Source: Ananas comosus (taxonomy: Eukaryota > Streptophyta > Magnoliopsida > Poales > Bromeliaceae). Taken from it: a stretch of DNA of 64,000 nt. Under the pieces are notes generated by a model that ran no database searches, was not told the DNA's origin, and worked only from the letters and a program-made list of their open reading frames with translations. The position numbers were made by a program, and so were the translations under genes. The stretch covers positions 2,709,454 through 2,773,453 of the forward strand of contig NC_033622.1 of the NCBI RefSeq assembly GCF_001540865.1, in the 5' to 3' direction. This document shows positions 23,701 through 36,731 of this stretch, piece by piece (position 1 is the stretch's first letter; every line of letters begins with the position of its first letter).

Positions 23701-25244
23701 AAGGCTAGAGGCTCCAAAAGCTAGGTATAGACCGATAGATGTGATCTATAGCTTCTAAAGTACACTATGTCTGATACAGTATAATTATGTACAAACTTAT
23801 TAATTAGGTATCAAGTAGTTCTCAATGCTGTTAAAAGAAAGTCCTTTGTTTGCCGAACGAAAAAAAGTTATTAAAAAATTATAATTTTACAAAATAGGCC
23901 TTTTAAGAGCTGTAGATTACATCCAACAGTTTAGCTGTGGATTTCAACACGTCTAGCTGTGAGCTTTCGATATGCTTGCTATATGCAATAATTTCGCCAA
24001 AATCAGAGTCGAGGTTGGGACCTCGTTGTATGTTGAATTTGCTACCTGATATTTCCAAATTTATTTGTTCACTACTTTGTCCAAATTTCTAGATGGATAG
24101 TTGAAAATGATCGGAGTTGAACCGATAATGTACACCTAATTATAGATTTATAGGTACAACCTCATAGATGTATACAGTTGGTTATTTCCTTTTCATAGAA
24201 TGATGATTTGTTACAAACTTCCACGAAGAGATGAAAAGTCTATGTAAGGACGTAAGATTAAGAGCAAATTTACTTGCACTGCCCCATTAGAATCCTTTGG
24301 CTTCTCAGATGAGGCTTATGATCCAATTTAGCAAATTATTGAAGTATTTGGTGTGAATAAAAGAGGCATTCTTCTGCAGATTTTAGACGACAATATCCAT
24401 TTAGGAAGGTTTTTGGAAGAATTCTTTATAGTACGAAGATTAGTATGAATGCTGTGGTGGACGATCTTCGTTTTGAATGCGCTTCGGCCTTGGCCTCATA
24501 GATATCTATGAGATTCAAGCTCCCTTACATCCATGCGGGTTATTTTCCGCCTAGTATCTCAGAAATGGATTATTTATGTTGCATGTTTTCTGATTAGGTA
24601 TAAATATGAGCTCTAACTGAGATTTCGAGGTTATCAAGAAAAAACTTCATATCTGTTTAGATGATATCTTATAAGATGGAGTGATAATTATTTGTTGGAT
24701 AGAGAACTGCCACTGTATAGGAAACTTCATTTTTAACAGTTTGTTGTCATCTCGTGCCATCTTGCTAACATGAGTGAAACGAACACATACACCCTAGTTT
24801 TGGATTGTCGAGGATGGTTGTTATGAAGTTACGAGTAGCTTTCTGAAAGTTTATGATCGGTCGCTTGCATTTTTTTCTCACATACATGTAACAAGAAGAG
24901 TATTGGTGCAGAAATTTTAGCAATAGAAACATAGGGATAGAATCGTCGCCATTACGGTGATGAATGTAGGATAGTCAACTGAACTTTAATCATGGAGCCG
25001 GTGCTTCACGAGGAATTCGAACCAGCTAATAGAAACTTAGCAAAATCAATAATGATGTTTCCTTAATTGACACATATCATGCATACTCAAACTAAACACG
25101 ATCATTGATGATGTTTCCTTAATTAACACATATTATGCATGGTCAAATATGCGGGGATTCTAGTACTTCCTGAATGTAATTTTCGTATTCTTTGCTCGAT
25201 GGTTGTTTTAATACTTGAATTTAGGTCAGAATGCTGAAAAGAGA
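23701..25244. other. Intergenic stretch, no gene recognised
   Basis: Mixed-composition DNA with many stops in all frames. I see no conserved motif, no RNA gene and no clear TE ends. A near-repeat of AATTGACACATATCATGCAT at about 25065 and 25120 is a short local duplication. Confidence 0.35.
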
Positions 25245-25789
25245 AGTAAAAATGATAAATGTACAGCACGATTTGATATTTTTGGGAAGTGTGTGAGTTT
25301 GAAGTATAATGGTATCATGCCCTTAGACCGCCATTGGGTCGGCTTGGGCACGAGCCACAGACCAATCTTGATGAATTATACATGATATAGATACATGAAG
25401 TATCAAAATGTAATACTACTAAAGCTAAACGAAACCATTACAACTTTCATTTTTTAAAGTTTACCACACTTATTTGTATCCAAAATAGTACACTTTTTCT
25501 GGGTACACATTAGACATCTTGCTTGGTCTAACTTCTTTTCGACACCCTTACCACGGTCTCGTGCCTCTTTGCGGGAAGTGGTATTCATTTGGTCCAGGAA
25601 GCATAAGTAGATAATGATAAATAACGACATCTATTGCTACTATAGATATGGAGGAATTGAAATACCACTACAATGCGTCAATAAGTACAATATGCTATGA
25701 TAGTTGTTATGTCGTTAGCCTACACATAAATCGCATTTCATTCTCCAACTTTAGCCTATACATAAATCATATTTCATTTTCCAACTTTA

Positions 25790-26040
25790 ACACCTCATGG
25801 AGAGTAGATTGTTCTCCAACTCCTCTTCAATCAGTAGGTAAATGGGGTTGATTGCTCATGGAGAATAAATTGTTTTCGAACTTCTCTTTAATCATTAGGT
25901 ACATGGAGGGGTTGATTGCTCACGAAGAATAGATTGTGTTTTTGAACTTCTCTTCAATCATTAGGTAAATGGGGGGTTGATTGCTCGTGGAGAATAGATT
26001 GTTTTCGAACTTCTCTTCAATCATTAGGTAAATGGGGTTA
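25790..26040 (+). repeat. Minisatellite, four units of about 60-66 bp
   Basis: Units share GGAGAATAGATTGTTTTCGA and TCTTCAATCATTAGGTAAAT. The AATGGGG word recurs at 25841, 25901, 25967 and 26031. The homologous place in unit B (34992-35110) has only two units. Confidence 0.85.
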
Positions 26041-26204
26041 ATTTTTCTCGGACTCTTCCAAATATCTCATACCTTGACACTTTTGAAAGGTCGTACATTT
26101 TACACCATTTCACTCTAAGTTCATAACTTTTAGGATTATCGATATTGTCTAACATACAAATACTTTCTCTAGTTCAAGTTTATCGAGAGTTCACTTGCCA
26201 CTAA

Positions 26205-26603
26205 GGACATGTTTGGTTCATGATTGAAATAGAAGTGGGAAATTAAATTAGATTGCTTTGGAATGGAAAATGAAATGACGAATCATCCAAAAATGTTTGG
26301 TTCATTATTGGAATGGAAATCAGAATGAAAATTTAAAATTTTTGAGAGAGGGTTTTGATTAAGAGAGAGGAAAGTGATAAAGAAAGAGGAGGTAGGTGTT
26401 GATGAAAGAGGATTTTGAATAGTATACTTTGGAATGAGCTATTCCGGAATTCAAAGCCGGATTGGATCATAAATGAATTCAGCCATTCCCACTCCGGAGT
26501 GGAATGGGAATCGGAATCCGATTCCTATAAACAAACGGCAACTATCGGAATCAATGAATTCCATTCCGATTCCATAATCTAAAATAGATGAACCAAACAT
26601 GCC
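26205..26603. mobile_element. Tourist-like MITE (399 bp) present only in unit A
   Basis: The ends GGACATGTTTGGTTCAT and ATGAACCAAACATGCC are inverted repeats. Unit B at about 35258-35275 runs straight through the corresponding place (CTTGCCACTATATTCTTGCC), giving a natural empty site. It shares end sequence with the larger element at 22036-23697. Confidence 0.85.
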
Positions 26604-26865
26604 TTGAGTTCTTGCCTTAGAAAACCTAGATAACATATCACTCTTGTTTTCTATGTTCAAGATTCACATGCATGTCACCCATTTTACTCTTTTGTCGTAC
26701 ATACGGATTTCAGTTAGAAATCTTTGTTTTTTTTTAGGTCAAATGCTAAGATGACATCTTGACACATATGATCTACTAGTATGCAATTAGAATATATTTA
26801 CCTTACATTGTACATATGATACATGTATAAAATTAAAGAAATGTTAGACTAAGGAGTGATCAAAT

Positions 26866-27524
26866 TGTTAGAACAAATACCGTAACGAAAATTTGATTGT
26901 GATTAAAATCTAACTAATTTATAATAAAGATAAATAAATCAACATACAGATGACGCAAATATTCCAATAAAGATTTGATCTTATCCGGAAGCGTGCGAGG
27001 CACTGCCCTAAGACGTATTTCCGTCCTTACATGCGGAATTAATCGAAAATAACACCCCAAGGTACGATCGAAATTCCTCCTCCTGCGAGCACGATCATAA
27101 AGAAAGTTGACGAAGATTCTCAAAGTGGATAAAAAATGGAATATTCAAAAATAAAGATTAATCAATTATCTAATATCTTTTGTACCTATTGTTTTATTCT
27201 ATCTGAAAACAGAGGAGGAAAAGAGAGGATCTTCTGTACCTACTGTTTTATTCTATCTGAAAACAGAGAGAGGAAAAGAGAAACGGGATTTAACGCCCTT
27301 TTTCGTTACGAGAAAAAGGCGTATTCCGCGCAACGGAATGAGATTCCGTTGAGGCAAGAAACGGACCAAGAAACTGAACGAGAAAAATATCCCGTTAATT
27401 TCTTTCTCATTAAAAAACATAATAAAATAATTAAATAAAATAAAATAAATAAAATAATAAATAATAAAACATCAAAGTTCAAATAAAATAAATTCAAACT
27501 CAAAATTTTGAGTTTTCACCAACA
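26866..27524. mobile_element. Solo LTR (659 bp), copia-like ends, present only in unit A
   Basis: It starts TGTTAGAACAAATACC and ends TTTTCACCAACA. The 5-bp duplication CAAAT is perfect at 26861-26865 and 27525-27529. Unit B at about 35515-35540 shows the uninterrupted target. A 55-bp direct repeat (GTACCTAYTGTTTTATTCTA) lies at 27182 and 27237. Strand cannot be fixed without an internal region. Confidence 0.88.
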
Positions 27525-29947
27525 CAAATATATTTCGGTGATATTTTCAATCTTTGCTTGATTCTTTGCAAATTCACCAAGGAAATCCTATCATCTTCTA
27601 GCAAGCAAAGTGTAGATGAGAAGGGCTTCTTCTCTTTTCTAGAGCTTTTTCTTGAAGCTCCCGACTTTCCCTAATCCAAATACGGATCTGTAAGTTCCAA
27701 CAAAGAGGGAATCAGACGCTTGATTGTTTAATCCATCGCACGAGGGATGCTCTCGGGTTGAGCGCCCGACTGGTGTATCAGACATCTCCAATTTTCTAAT
27801 TTAGTTTTAAAAATTTTAGATTTTTAGTTTAAAATTAAAATAATTGCACGATTAGTTTCCACACTTCTCACTTTTTTCACTTTGGCTCTTTAAAAAATCA
27901 GATAGGTGCTTGTCTCGTGCTCATCTTGCGCTAATGTGGTGAATTTTGTGAATTTAATGGCCCTTTTAACGGCGGGGATTTAACTGCAAAGAAATAAAAA
28001 GGTGGGGGGCTTGATTGCAAGAATAAAAAAGTGTAGGACTTAAGTAAAAAAAAGTGAGACGGTGTGAGACTAGTAATACAATTAATTCAAAATTTTTTTT
28101 ACATAAAAAGCACTTTTTCTTCTAAATTATGTTTTCTATATTTTTACATCCAACTACACTTCCAAATAGTGATATTTAGACTTACTAGCATTTAATATCA
28201 GCATGTCAATCATGCTTGGAGAAACATTTAGTTAAAATAAAATTTCCTAAATTGTTTGTTTTTTATTATATATTAACTCTCAAAGATCTCTTATAATTAA
28301 ATAACTTAAATTGCACTTGCATATTATTTTGATATAAAATATTTGTTCTACTATAAAACTTGTAAGTATAAAAATTTAACATGTTTGAGAACAATATAAA
28401 CTTAAAAAGGGAAATTTGTAAAAATATGTAAATATATATAAAGACTCATTCAACTATAAATTATTTTGAAATAAGAATTGAACTTTTCTTTTTCAGTTGA
28501 CCTCTATCAAATTTTATTTATTTTTATTTAATTTAATTTTATTTAATTATATTGATAAATTTGTTAAAAGTTAATATCTCTATTAGCTGTCGGTCATTAT
28601 TATTATTATTTTTTTTGCTAAAATTTACTTAGAGAAATGAAACTTTAAAAAATTACTTGATTAATTTAGCAAAATCTCTAATATATTTAGGTAAAATATA
28701 GAAAACAAACTAATTTAGATAAAGTTTAATTAAAATGCTATTTCAAAAAGATGAAGTTGAGAGGTATCCATATTATTTTATTTTTATTTATTATTAGACT
28801 TAAAATTTCTCGTTTTCAACAAATGAAATAAATGTAAGTACACCAATAATACAAGTAGGTTGACAACTGATTGAATAAGAATAATGATAATATTTATATT
28901 ATATATAATACTAGTTAATGGACCCGTGCGATGCTGTGGGTAGTTATTTTAAAATTTAATCTTTAAAATTAGTTATAAAAATTAATTTAGAATGATTATG
29001 GAATATTACGGATAAATTATGGAACAATTTTAAATAAATGCAGCTATCTTCTCCAACATAGAAAATATAAGGAGCTCTCTCAACAATAAGCTATTTTAAA
29101 ATAATTCTTCAATTTTATTAAATATTTTCTTATCTTATTCTCTTTTGTTTGCTTTTATATTACTAATTTTGTAATGTTATTTATGTTATTTCTAATCTTT
29201 TGAGGAATACAAATGAAATTATCTTATGCTAATTATTCCAAACATGGCCACTTGTCTAAGGAATAAATAGTGCAATGAGCACATTCAAAATTTTTAGTAG
29301 TCATGATAGTCTTCCATTCGTTAGTGAAATGAGAAGAGAAATCTTTTCTTGCATTGTGTACTAATGTTTTAGTTAGTATATTTCATATGCTTCTCGCAAC
29401 TATTTAAAATTAATATCAACAGTCTAAACTATTTAATAATTATTTATATATTTTTAATTTTATAATAAAAAAAGACTAAAGTAGATTGGAAATTAAAAAA
29501 AAATTTTAATTTAATGTTAAATAGAAAAATTTAATGCTCAAAAGAAAAAAAAGATCCACATGCCTGCTTTCAATTGTTTAGGTCGAGAGATTATTTTGGT
29601 ATAAATCTTGATAATACTTTAGTATTACAAAAATATTCCAGAGATTTTTTTATGCTTTTTTTTTGACTCATTTAATGTCATATGAAAAATAAAGAAAAAG
29701 GCTTTTCTGTATTAGCGAATCCCTCTCCCATGGCTGGACCCCACTCGCACCGCTGCAACGGGGCCCACCATGCGNGCCCGCCCCTGCTGTAGTGTTCCTG
29801 AGTTTTGGATAGGATTGGCTTCAGTATTAGTGACTGGTCGACATCTCTGGAGAGTGTCGGACTGAGTCGGAGTCAATTCTGCACGAATTGGATGCAGAAT
29901 TGGACTCGGCGCACTCAAATAAGCAAAACTGGAGTTTTGCCAGATTC

Positions 29948-30220
29948 GGGCGCCCAGAATATGGTTTAGGTCGCCCAGAACTGAGTGTTAAATTTAACTG
30001 AAACTGGAGCCAATTCGGATCCTATGTTCCGGGCGCCCAGAAGTAGGTCCGGAAATTTTACATCGTGAATATCGTTTGCTTCGACGCGTGGCAGGGTGGT
30101 AGGTGAGGTCCACCGGAGCCGTTTACGGGCGCAGCACACCGCGAGCGGAGAATCCGAGGAGGATGATTTGTGCATCCTGGATGTTTCGGTCGCCCAGAAC
30201 ATGGTTCCGGGCGCCCAGAA
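29948..30220 (+). repeat. Five dispersed copies of a GGCGCCCAGAA motif in the LTR
   Basis: The 12-mer GGGCGCCCAGAA is at 29948, 30031 and 30209, with TCGCCCAGAA variants at 29971 and 30190. GGGCGCCC is a perfect palindrome. The array lies in the first 450 bp of the LTR, where promoter and enhancer elements are expected. Confidence 0.8.
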
Positions 30221-31837
30221 ACGCCCGTTTCTGCAGGGACACTAGATTGCAGCTGCTTTTCTTAGGACTTATTTTATCCTTCCAGCAGCCTATAAATAGA
30301 TGGAGGGTGACCCTGGTGAGCTCTTTTCAGTCCATCTTCACAGTGAACCCTTGGATTTCATCTTCTACCCTCGAATTTTCATAAATTGCTTCAAAATCCA
30401 CAACTCCAAGCTTGATAGGTGATGATTCTGCAGTTCTTCAACGACGACCTTCAGTGTTTTGGCTCGTACGCGACGTAGGAAGGTCGGATCGCGGCGAAAC
30501 TTGGTTTGCTGGATTCTAGACTTCCTGAGGAATCCACGAAGTCCTAAATTGCATAATTTGGTTGAGGTTAGCTTGGTCGAACATAAGTTTTACTCTGCTG
30601 CTATTGTATTTGGACAGAATTGTGGGTTTTTGAATTGTTCTTGATGCTATCTTTGGAAGCAATGGGGTGTTGGACCTAAGGCACATCCTCCATCATCATC
30701 CACTGGATTTGGGACTGTCCTCACCTAAATTGGAGACCTTTAGGTGAGTTTTGATATTGGAGTTAAGATAATTAAGCTTAAGTGCTGAAATTTTGGTGAA
30801 TTGATGAATTTTGATGGATTTTGGGTGTAGATCTTTCGAGTAACTTGGTTGCTGGTTGTGGGTGATTGCAGCTGAGACTTCCTGCAATTGTGGCATTCTT
30901 GCTGCCAGGGAATTGCTCTTGAGGTGGGTTTGCATCGGATTACTTCTAAGTAATAAGTAGATGTATAGTCGACATGTATGTTTTGTTGTTTGGTCTACAA
31001 TGTAATTAGATTAAATTCAGTGATAAGCTGTGGCTGTAACCTAAATTTAAGCATGCTAAATAAGTGACATTTACACATGTTGGACTTGAAAAATTGACTT
31101 AGGAGAAAACCTGCGTTTTGACCCGTCATATGGTTAAACTACCAGATTTAGTTCTAGGAGCCGTGGTTTGACTGTATCGTTGCAGTATTAGTGCGATGGA
31201 TATCTGGGGTAGTTTAGAAGGCATTTACGCTCGTGCTGGGGTGCCGAGCTTATTTTTCAGCAGAGTCTAGGCTGTTTCGGGTCGTTGGGTGCCGTCCGGG
31301 TTGGCGGTGGACCCAGATTCTTGTTTTGGTTCCAGATTGTGCTGAGGGCACGTGGGTTTGGTTTGTAGACCTGTTTTGACCCTGTTTACATGACTTTGGC
31401 TAGTTGGAGCCTGTTTGAGCTCGACAGAAATACGCTGCATACTCGGTTGGGTAGCTCCCACAAGTGCCACTCCGGAGGCGGGCGCTGTGCTTTTGCATTG
31501 GTGTCGTGCATGCCAGTTAGACTTGCTCTCCACAGACTGATTAGTGTGGAGGTAGCTGGATAGTCTCAACTGGGCGGAGCAGGTGTGTTCACAGTCCCTG
31601 GGACTGGTATGTTTACAGTCCCTAGATAGATTGGGTCAGGTTTGACACTGCTACAGTAGGTCGGCATAGAACATGATGGTATAATAAATGGTAGCTGTAG
31701 ATTTTTATTCCAGCATTTATTACTACCTTTGTTCCCTTCTGTAGACTTAGTGGGTGGACCGATGTTGTTGAAGGCGGCACCCACTGAGGACTACTTGTTT
31801 TACAGTAGTTCTCACGCCCTGTTGTTACCCCTTTCTT

Positions 31838-31903
31838 GCAGAGCCATTGTCTTCGGCTGCTGCTGTTACTGATCAGAATCGAGGCAAGGGCGTCGCAAGT
31901 TAG
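31838..31903 (+). other. Conserved splice-acceptor plus mini-ORF block in the LTR
   Basis: The tract TACCCCTTTCTTGCAG is followed by an open 21-codon stretch (AEPLSSAAAVTDQNRGKGVA then S, stop TAG). In the LTR at 46655-48606 the equivalent stretch keeps E-P, a run of Ala, Val and the ending KGVAS before TAG. About 60 nt upstream both carry a P-T-E-(D/N)-Y word. Confidence 0.5.
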
Positions 31904-32202
31904 AGCCCTACCTGACGAGCCGAGCTAGAGGTGCCCCTACAGCAGGTAATTGTTTTTGTTGGAGTTCATGTACATACATATATTTAACTCGCCAGTGCGA
32001 GTAGTTTTGTATCTTGGATTTGGCGTATGTATATGGAACTCGGTTTGTTTTATTTTTACTAATTCTTCTAGCAGCTCTATACTACTGTTTGTAGTATTGT
32101 ATGATTTACAGGTACAGCTATCACTTCGTATACAGAAAAAATTTCTTTGTATACGGCGGATTAGTCGGCGCGCCCGGGGAACGAGTAACCCGGGGCGTGA
32201 CA

Positions 32203-32360
32203 CCTGAGACGGCGCCCGCCCTCGCACGCTCGCGTCTGCGCCAGCGCTGGAGCTTGCCCCCGCGCCCGCGCCCGGGCCTCCTCCCTTGGCCGGCGCTAGT
32301 GTCTGCGGCCACTCGCCCCTCGCGCCCTCGCCCGCGCCTCCGCCTCCCGCTGCCACATGT
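32203..32360. other. GC-rich low-complexity segment flanking the LTR
   Basis: It is dominated by CGCCCGCG words. The translations are Arg/Pro/Ala-rich and not gene-like. A composition-similar patch occurs at 52450-52530. Confidence 0.4.
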
Positions 32361-32466
32361 GCAGTTATTGAGGAATAATAAGTCTATATAGAAATAGATA
32401 GTCTCCAAATACTTCAAAGCATTTTTGGTTCTCTCCAATATCTCATACTTCAAAGCATTTTTGGGT

Positions 32467-32497
<31 letters not shown>

Positions 32498-32715
32498 GCT
32501 CACTTCTCACGCATACTTTTTTCACACTACTGATTTTCTAGGTAAAGTTATATATGCCATAAAATTTTACAAACTACCTTAGGTCACATCAGATGGATGC
32601 TAAGTATGTTTCACCTAACCAAACTTTATACATGTGATATTGGAGAAATCATGCTAAATGTTTCTCATCCTAAATGATCGAATGCTAAGTATGTTTTACC
32701 TGACCAAACTTCATA

Positions 32716-33334
32716 CCTTAGTTAGTTAATTCGCAAATTATTCATAAATTATTAAAAATCTAAATAAAACAATCTGTATGCAATTTATTTTCAAAAAATC
32801 GGAATAAAACGTGACTTTTTTTGTTAGATTTATTATTCGCGAATAATTTGCGTATGCCGAACTATTCGGCCAAACAAAACGAGCAAAATTTTTGGATAAA
32901 ATTAATTTCCGAATTATTTCCAAATTATTGCCGATTTATTTGCGAATTATTTGTGAATTGTTGAAAAATTTTATGAACATTCGGAATATATGGATTATGA
33001 AAAAAATAAAGATAAAGACGACAATAAACTGTGCTATTTTTTTTTTACTTAATTTATTTTATTTTATAGCTTTTTATTTTTATATTTTTAAGAATTTATA
33101 ACTATATATGCTAGTAACATAAATCTAGAGAAAAAAGTTTAGTTTAATAGCCGAATTTTTTATTCCGAATTTTTACTTAGTGAAAGCATAGTTTCCGTAT
33201 AAATCATGTATCCGAATAATTGGCGAACCCATTTTTTAAACTGTATTTTTCAACAAATTTAAAAATTGAGATGCAAATTTTATTCTAATTATATCCGTAC
33301 CGAATTTTTGCCGGATTCAAATTAACTAACTATG
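32716..33334. mobile_element. TIR element (619 bp) present only in unit A
   Basis: The ends are TTAGTTAGTTAATTCG and the inverse CAAATTAACTAACTA. CTTCATA occurs on both sides (32709-32715 and 33335-33341), giving a 7-8-bp target duplication, hAT-like in size. Unit B at about 37845-37865 has the single uninterrupted CTTCATACATGTG. The interior is AT-rich with no ORF of note. Confidence 0.75.
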
Positions 33335-34092
33335 CTTCATAAGTGTGATGTTGGAGAAATCAAGCTTAAATGAATAGCTTCGTAGTACCTCAATCCTCAA
33401 TTCCTTTTCATTTCTAAAGCAAGTGGTTAGGACTTTGGTGGCTGATAACTAAGGTTTTAAGTTCGAAGCCAAATTGTTTCACATTTTCAACCAAATTTTT
33501 TTCATAAAAATATTAATGAATCAGGTAGCATGCTATCATTGCTTTAATTTTAGCTATTCCTGTCAATTAACCTAGACGTTTTCTTCAGTTAAAAATATTT
33601 ATTAATTATATGCTATCTATCTTAAAAAAAAAACCAATCTATTGTTTCTTTAGTTTAATTATTTGTAACTCACTGTACCTAGTGTAAATGGCAAAGGCCC
33701 TGATGGTTGGTATTCGAGATCCCAAGTTCGAAGCCTAGTTGTTTCACATTTCCAGCCAAGTTTATTTCGACCTCAAAAAGCATCTTCATATATTTTTTAC
33801 CTTTAAAAAATATAAAATAAACCTTAAACTAAGAGAACGATTTTTTTTGAATATTTACATTAAACAACTTTTGTATGATGCGAGTAAATACGTAAATTTG
33901 TGTGTATACTTCTCATAATCTATAATTTATATTTGTTCTTTTAGAAATACCTTATATTATTTCCATCTCTCAAGCTGTATTTTATATCACATAGCTTTTT
34001 TTTAATGGCATTTTTTCACACTGAAAAGGTGAAAAAAGATAGAGACTCCTCATCATAAATACAAGTCAAAATAATCGAAGTGGTATAAACAA

Positions 34093-34246
34093 AAATATGA
34101 ACTACTTACTATAGGTACAGAGACAAATTATAACTTAAAACCCCATCCAATACATAATCCACCTNTACGCATCCAAATATGAACTACTTACTATAGGTAC
34201 AGAGACAAATTATAACTTAAAACCCCATCCAATACATAATCCACCT
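34093..34246. repeat. Exact 72-bp duplication flanking an N (probable assembly artefact)
   Basis: 34093-34164 and 34175-34246 are identical, separated by an N (34165) and nine bases. The most economical reading is two overlapping contigs joined without merging. Confidence 0.75.
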
Positions 34247-36302
34247 ATATATACTAGTCTGAATGAATTGATTTATCAAACATGTTGTGTACTTTAGTTT
34301 CTTACATAAGAAATAAAAATCGCTATTTCTATATTAAGTTCCTATTTGGATGCGTAAACATCTTATTTAGGATATTTATTTGATTTACTCGATAAGCATA
34401 TAGTATTTAATAGATAGGTAGGTTGATCAAATGTCTACAATAAATATCATATTCAATATTCAAATAATTTTATTAAGATGAAATATGTTTTTCTACTAAA
34501 TTATGAGTAAAAATGATAAATGTACAGCAGGATTTGATATTTCTGGGAAGAGTGCAAGTTTGAAGTATAATGGTATCACACCCTTAGACCGCCATTGGGT
34601 CCGCTTGGGCACAAGCAACAGACCAATACGTAGAAATTATGCATGATATAGATACATAAAGTATCAAAATGTAATACTATTAAAACTAAATGAAACCATT
34701 ACAACTTCAATATTTTAAAGTTTACAACACTTATTTTTATTCAAAATACTACACTGTTCTTTTGGGTACACACTAGACATCTTACTCGGTCTAACTGTTT
34801 TTCGACGCCCTTGCCACGGTCCCTGCCTCTCTGCCGAAAGTGATATTCATTTGGTCCAAGAAGCATTCGTAGATAATGATAAATAAGGACATCTATTGGT
34901 ACTATAGAAATGCAGGAATTAAAATACCACTACGATGCGGTATGTCATTATCCTATACATAAATCGAATTTCATTTTTCAGCTTTAACACCTCATGGAGA
35001 GTAGATTGTTCTCGAACTCCTCTTCAATTAGTAGGTAAATGGGGTTGATTGCTCATGGAGAATAGATTGTTTTCAAATTTCTCTTCAATCATTTAGTAAA
35101 TGGGACTGATTGTTCTCGGACTCTTCCAAGTATCTCATACCTTGACACTTCCGGAAGGTTGTACGTTTTATACTATTTCATCCTAAATTCACGACTTTTA
35201 GGATTATCGATATTGCCCAACATACAAACACTTTCTTTAGTTCAAATTTACCGAGAGTTTACTTGCCACTATATTCTTGCCTTAGGTTTTCAACCTAGAT
35301 TACATACATATCTCTCTTGTTTTCTATGTTCAAGATTCGCATGCATGTCACCCATCTTACTCTTTTGTCGTACACACGGTTAGAAATCTTATCTTTTCGT
35401 AGGTCAAATGCTAAGATGACATCTTGACCCGTATAATCTATTAGTATGCAACTAGAATACATTTACCTACATTATACATATGAATATATATGAAATTGAA
35501 AAAATTTTAGACAAATGAGTGATTAAATATATTTGGGTGATATTTTCAATCTTTGTTTTGATTCTTTGCAAAGAGATATTTTTGATCTTCTTTAATTCAC
35601 CAACGAAATCCTATTCTCTTCTAACAAGCAAAGCGTAGATAAGAAGATGATCTTCTCCTTTCTAGAATTTTCTCTTGAAGCTCCCGACCATGGCGTGAGG
35701 GATGCTCTCGGGTTGAGCGCCTGACCGGTGTATTGGACATCTGAATGGGTTCAATCCAATTTTCTAATTTAGTTTTAAAAATAAATTGTAACTTTAAGTT
35801 CAAATTTAAGATTTTGAATTTTAGAATTAAAATAATTGCATAATTGGTTTCCATACTTTTCACTTTTTTCACTTTGGTTCTTTAAAAAGCCGGATAGGTG
35901 CTCGTCTTGCACTGATGTGGCATATCCTGTAAATTTAATGGTCATTTTAATGGCTGGGATTTAATTGTAAACAAATAAAAAGGTCGGGGAATTGATTGCA
36001 AAAATAAAAAAAGTGTAGGACTTTATTAAAAGAAAAGTGAAATGGTGCCAGACCGGTAATACAATTAACTCAAAAAAAAATTCACATAAAAACACTTTTT
36101 TCTTTTAAATTATGTTTTCTATATTTTTACATCCAACAAAATACCTTCTTCGCTAAAAATACATAAAATAAATCTTTAATTGCCATGTTTTCAAGATAAA
36201 ACTACTGGACAATCAAGAACTACACTTACAAATAGTGATATTTAGACTTATCAGCATTTAATGTCAGCTTGTCAATCTAGTTTGGAGAAGCATTCGGTTA
36301 AA

Positions 36303-36625
36303 ATAAAATTTCTTAATTTGTTTGTTTTTTATTATATCTTAACTCTCAGAGANTCTTTATATATTTTAATAAATTTCTCTTTTTAAGTATATATATTTTT
36401 TAAACATGTTAAATTTTTATAATTACAAGTTTTATAGTAGAAAATAAAATTTCTTAATTTGTTTGTTTTTTATTATATCTTAACTCTCAGAGATCTCTTA
36501 TAATTAAACAACTTAAATTGCTCTTGCATATTATTTATTTTCTACTATAAAACTTGTAATTATAAAAATTTAACATGTTTAAAAAATATATATACTTAAA
36601 AAGAGAAATTTATTAAAATATATAA
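36303..36625. repeat. Inverted and direct repeat around an N (possible assembly artefact)
   Basis: After the N at 36353, 36354-36438 is the reverse complement of about 36540-36625. The 50 bp before the N (36303-36352) recur at 36444-36492. Unit A shows only the simple version of this sequence (28240-28440). Confidence 0.6.
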
Positions 36626-36731
36626 AGACCCATTCAACTATAAATATGAACTTTTCTGTTTCAGTTGACCTCTATCAATTTTTATTTATTTTTATTTAAT
36701 TTTATTTTATTTAATTGTATTGGTAAATTTG

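Larger units (their letters stand above)
29788..32202 (+). mobile_element. 2.4-kb solo LTR (same superfamily as 11165-15486), plus orientation
   Basis: It starts TGTAGTGTTCCTGAG and ends CCGGGGCGTGACA. Flanks CCTGC (29783-29787) and CCTGA (32203-32207) are a 4-of-5 target duplication. Its last 600 bp align, in inverted orientation, with the first 600 bp of 46655-48606. It has no pol domains. An N at 29775 lies 13 bp before its start, so the left boundary should be treated with care. Confidence 0.8.
28908..32385. other. 3.5-kb block found in unit A but not in unit B
   Basis: Unit B passes from ATATTTATATTATATACAGC directly to CTCCAAATACTT (37550-37575), whereas unit A holds this block between the same words. 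It opens ACTAGTTAATGGACCCGTGC, contains AT-rich DNA to 29700, a short GC-rich part with an N at 29775, the solo LTR 29788-32202 and a GC-rich tail (32203-32355). It may be several nested insertions. Confidence 0.6.
25245..34507 (+). repeat. Unit A of a tandem segmental duplication (about 9.3 kb with insertions)
   Basis: Unit A starts GATAAATGTACAGCACGATT and matches unit B (34508-39005) in order and orientation through many blocks: 25249-26200 with 34512-35262, 27530-28905 with 35530-37555 and 32386-34507 with 37560-39005. Unit A carries extra pieces missing from B: the MITE 26205-26603, the solo LTR 26866-27524, a 3.5-kb block 28908-32385 holding another solo LTR, and a TIR element 32716-33334. 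No gene is recognised in the shared sequence. Confidence 0.85.
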
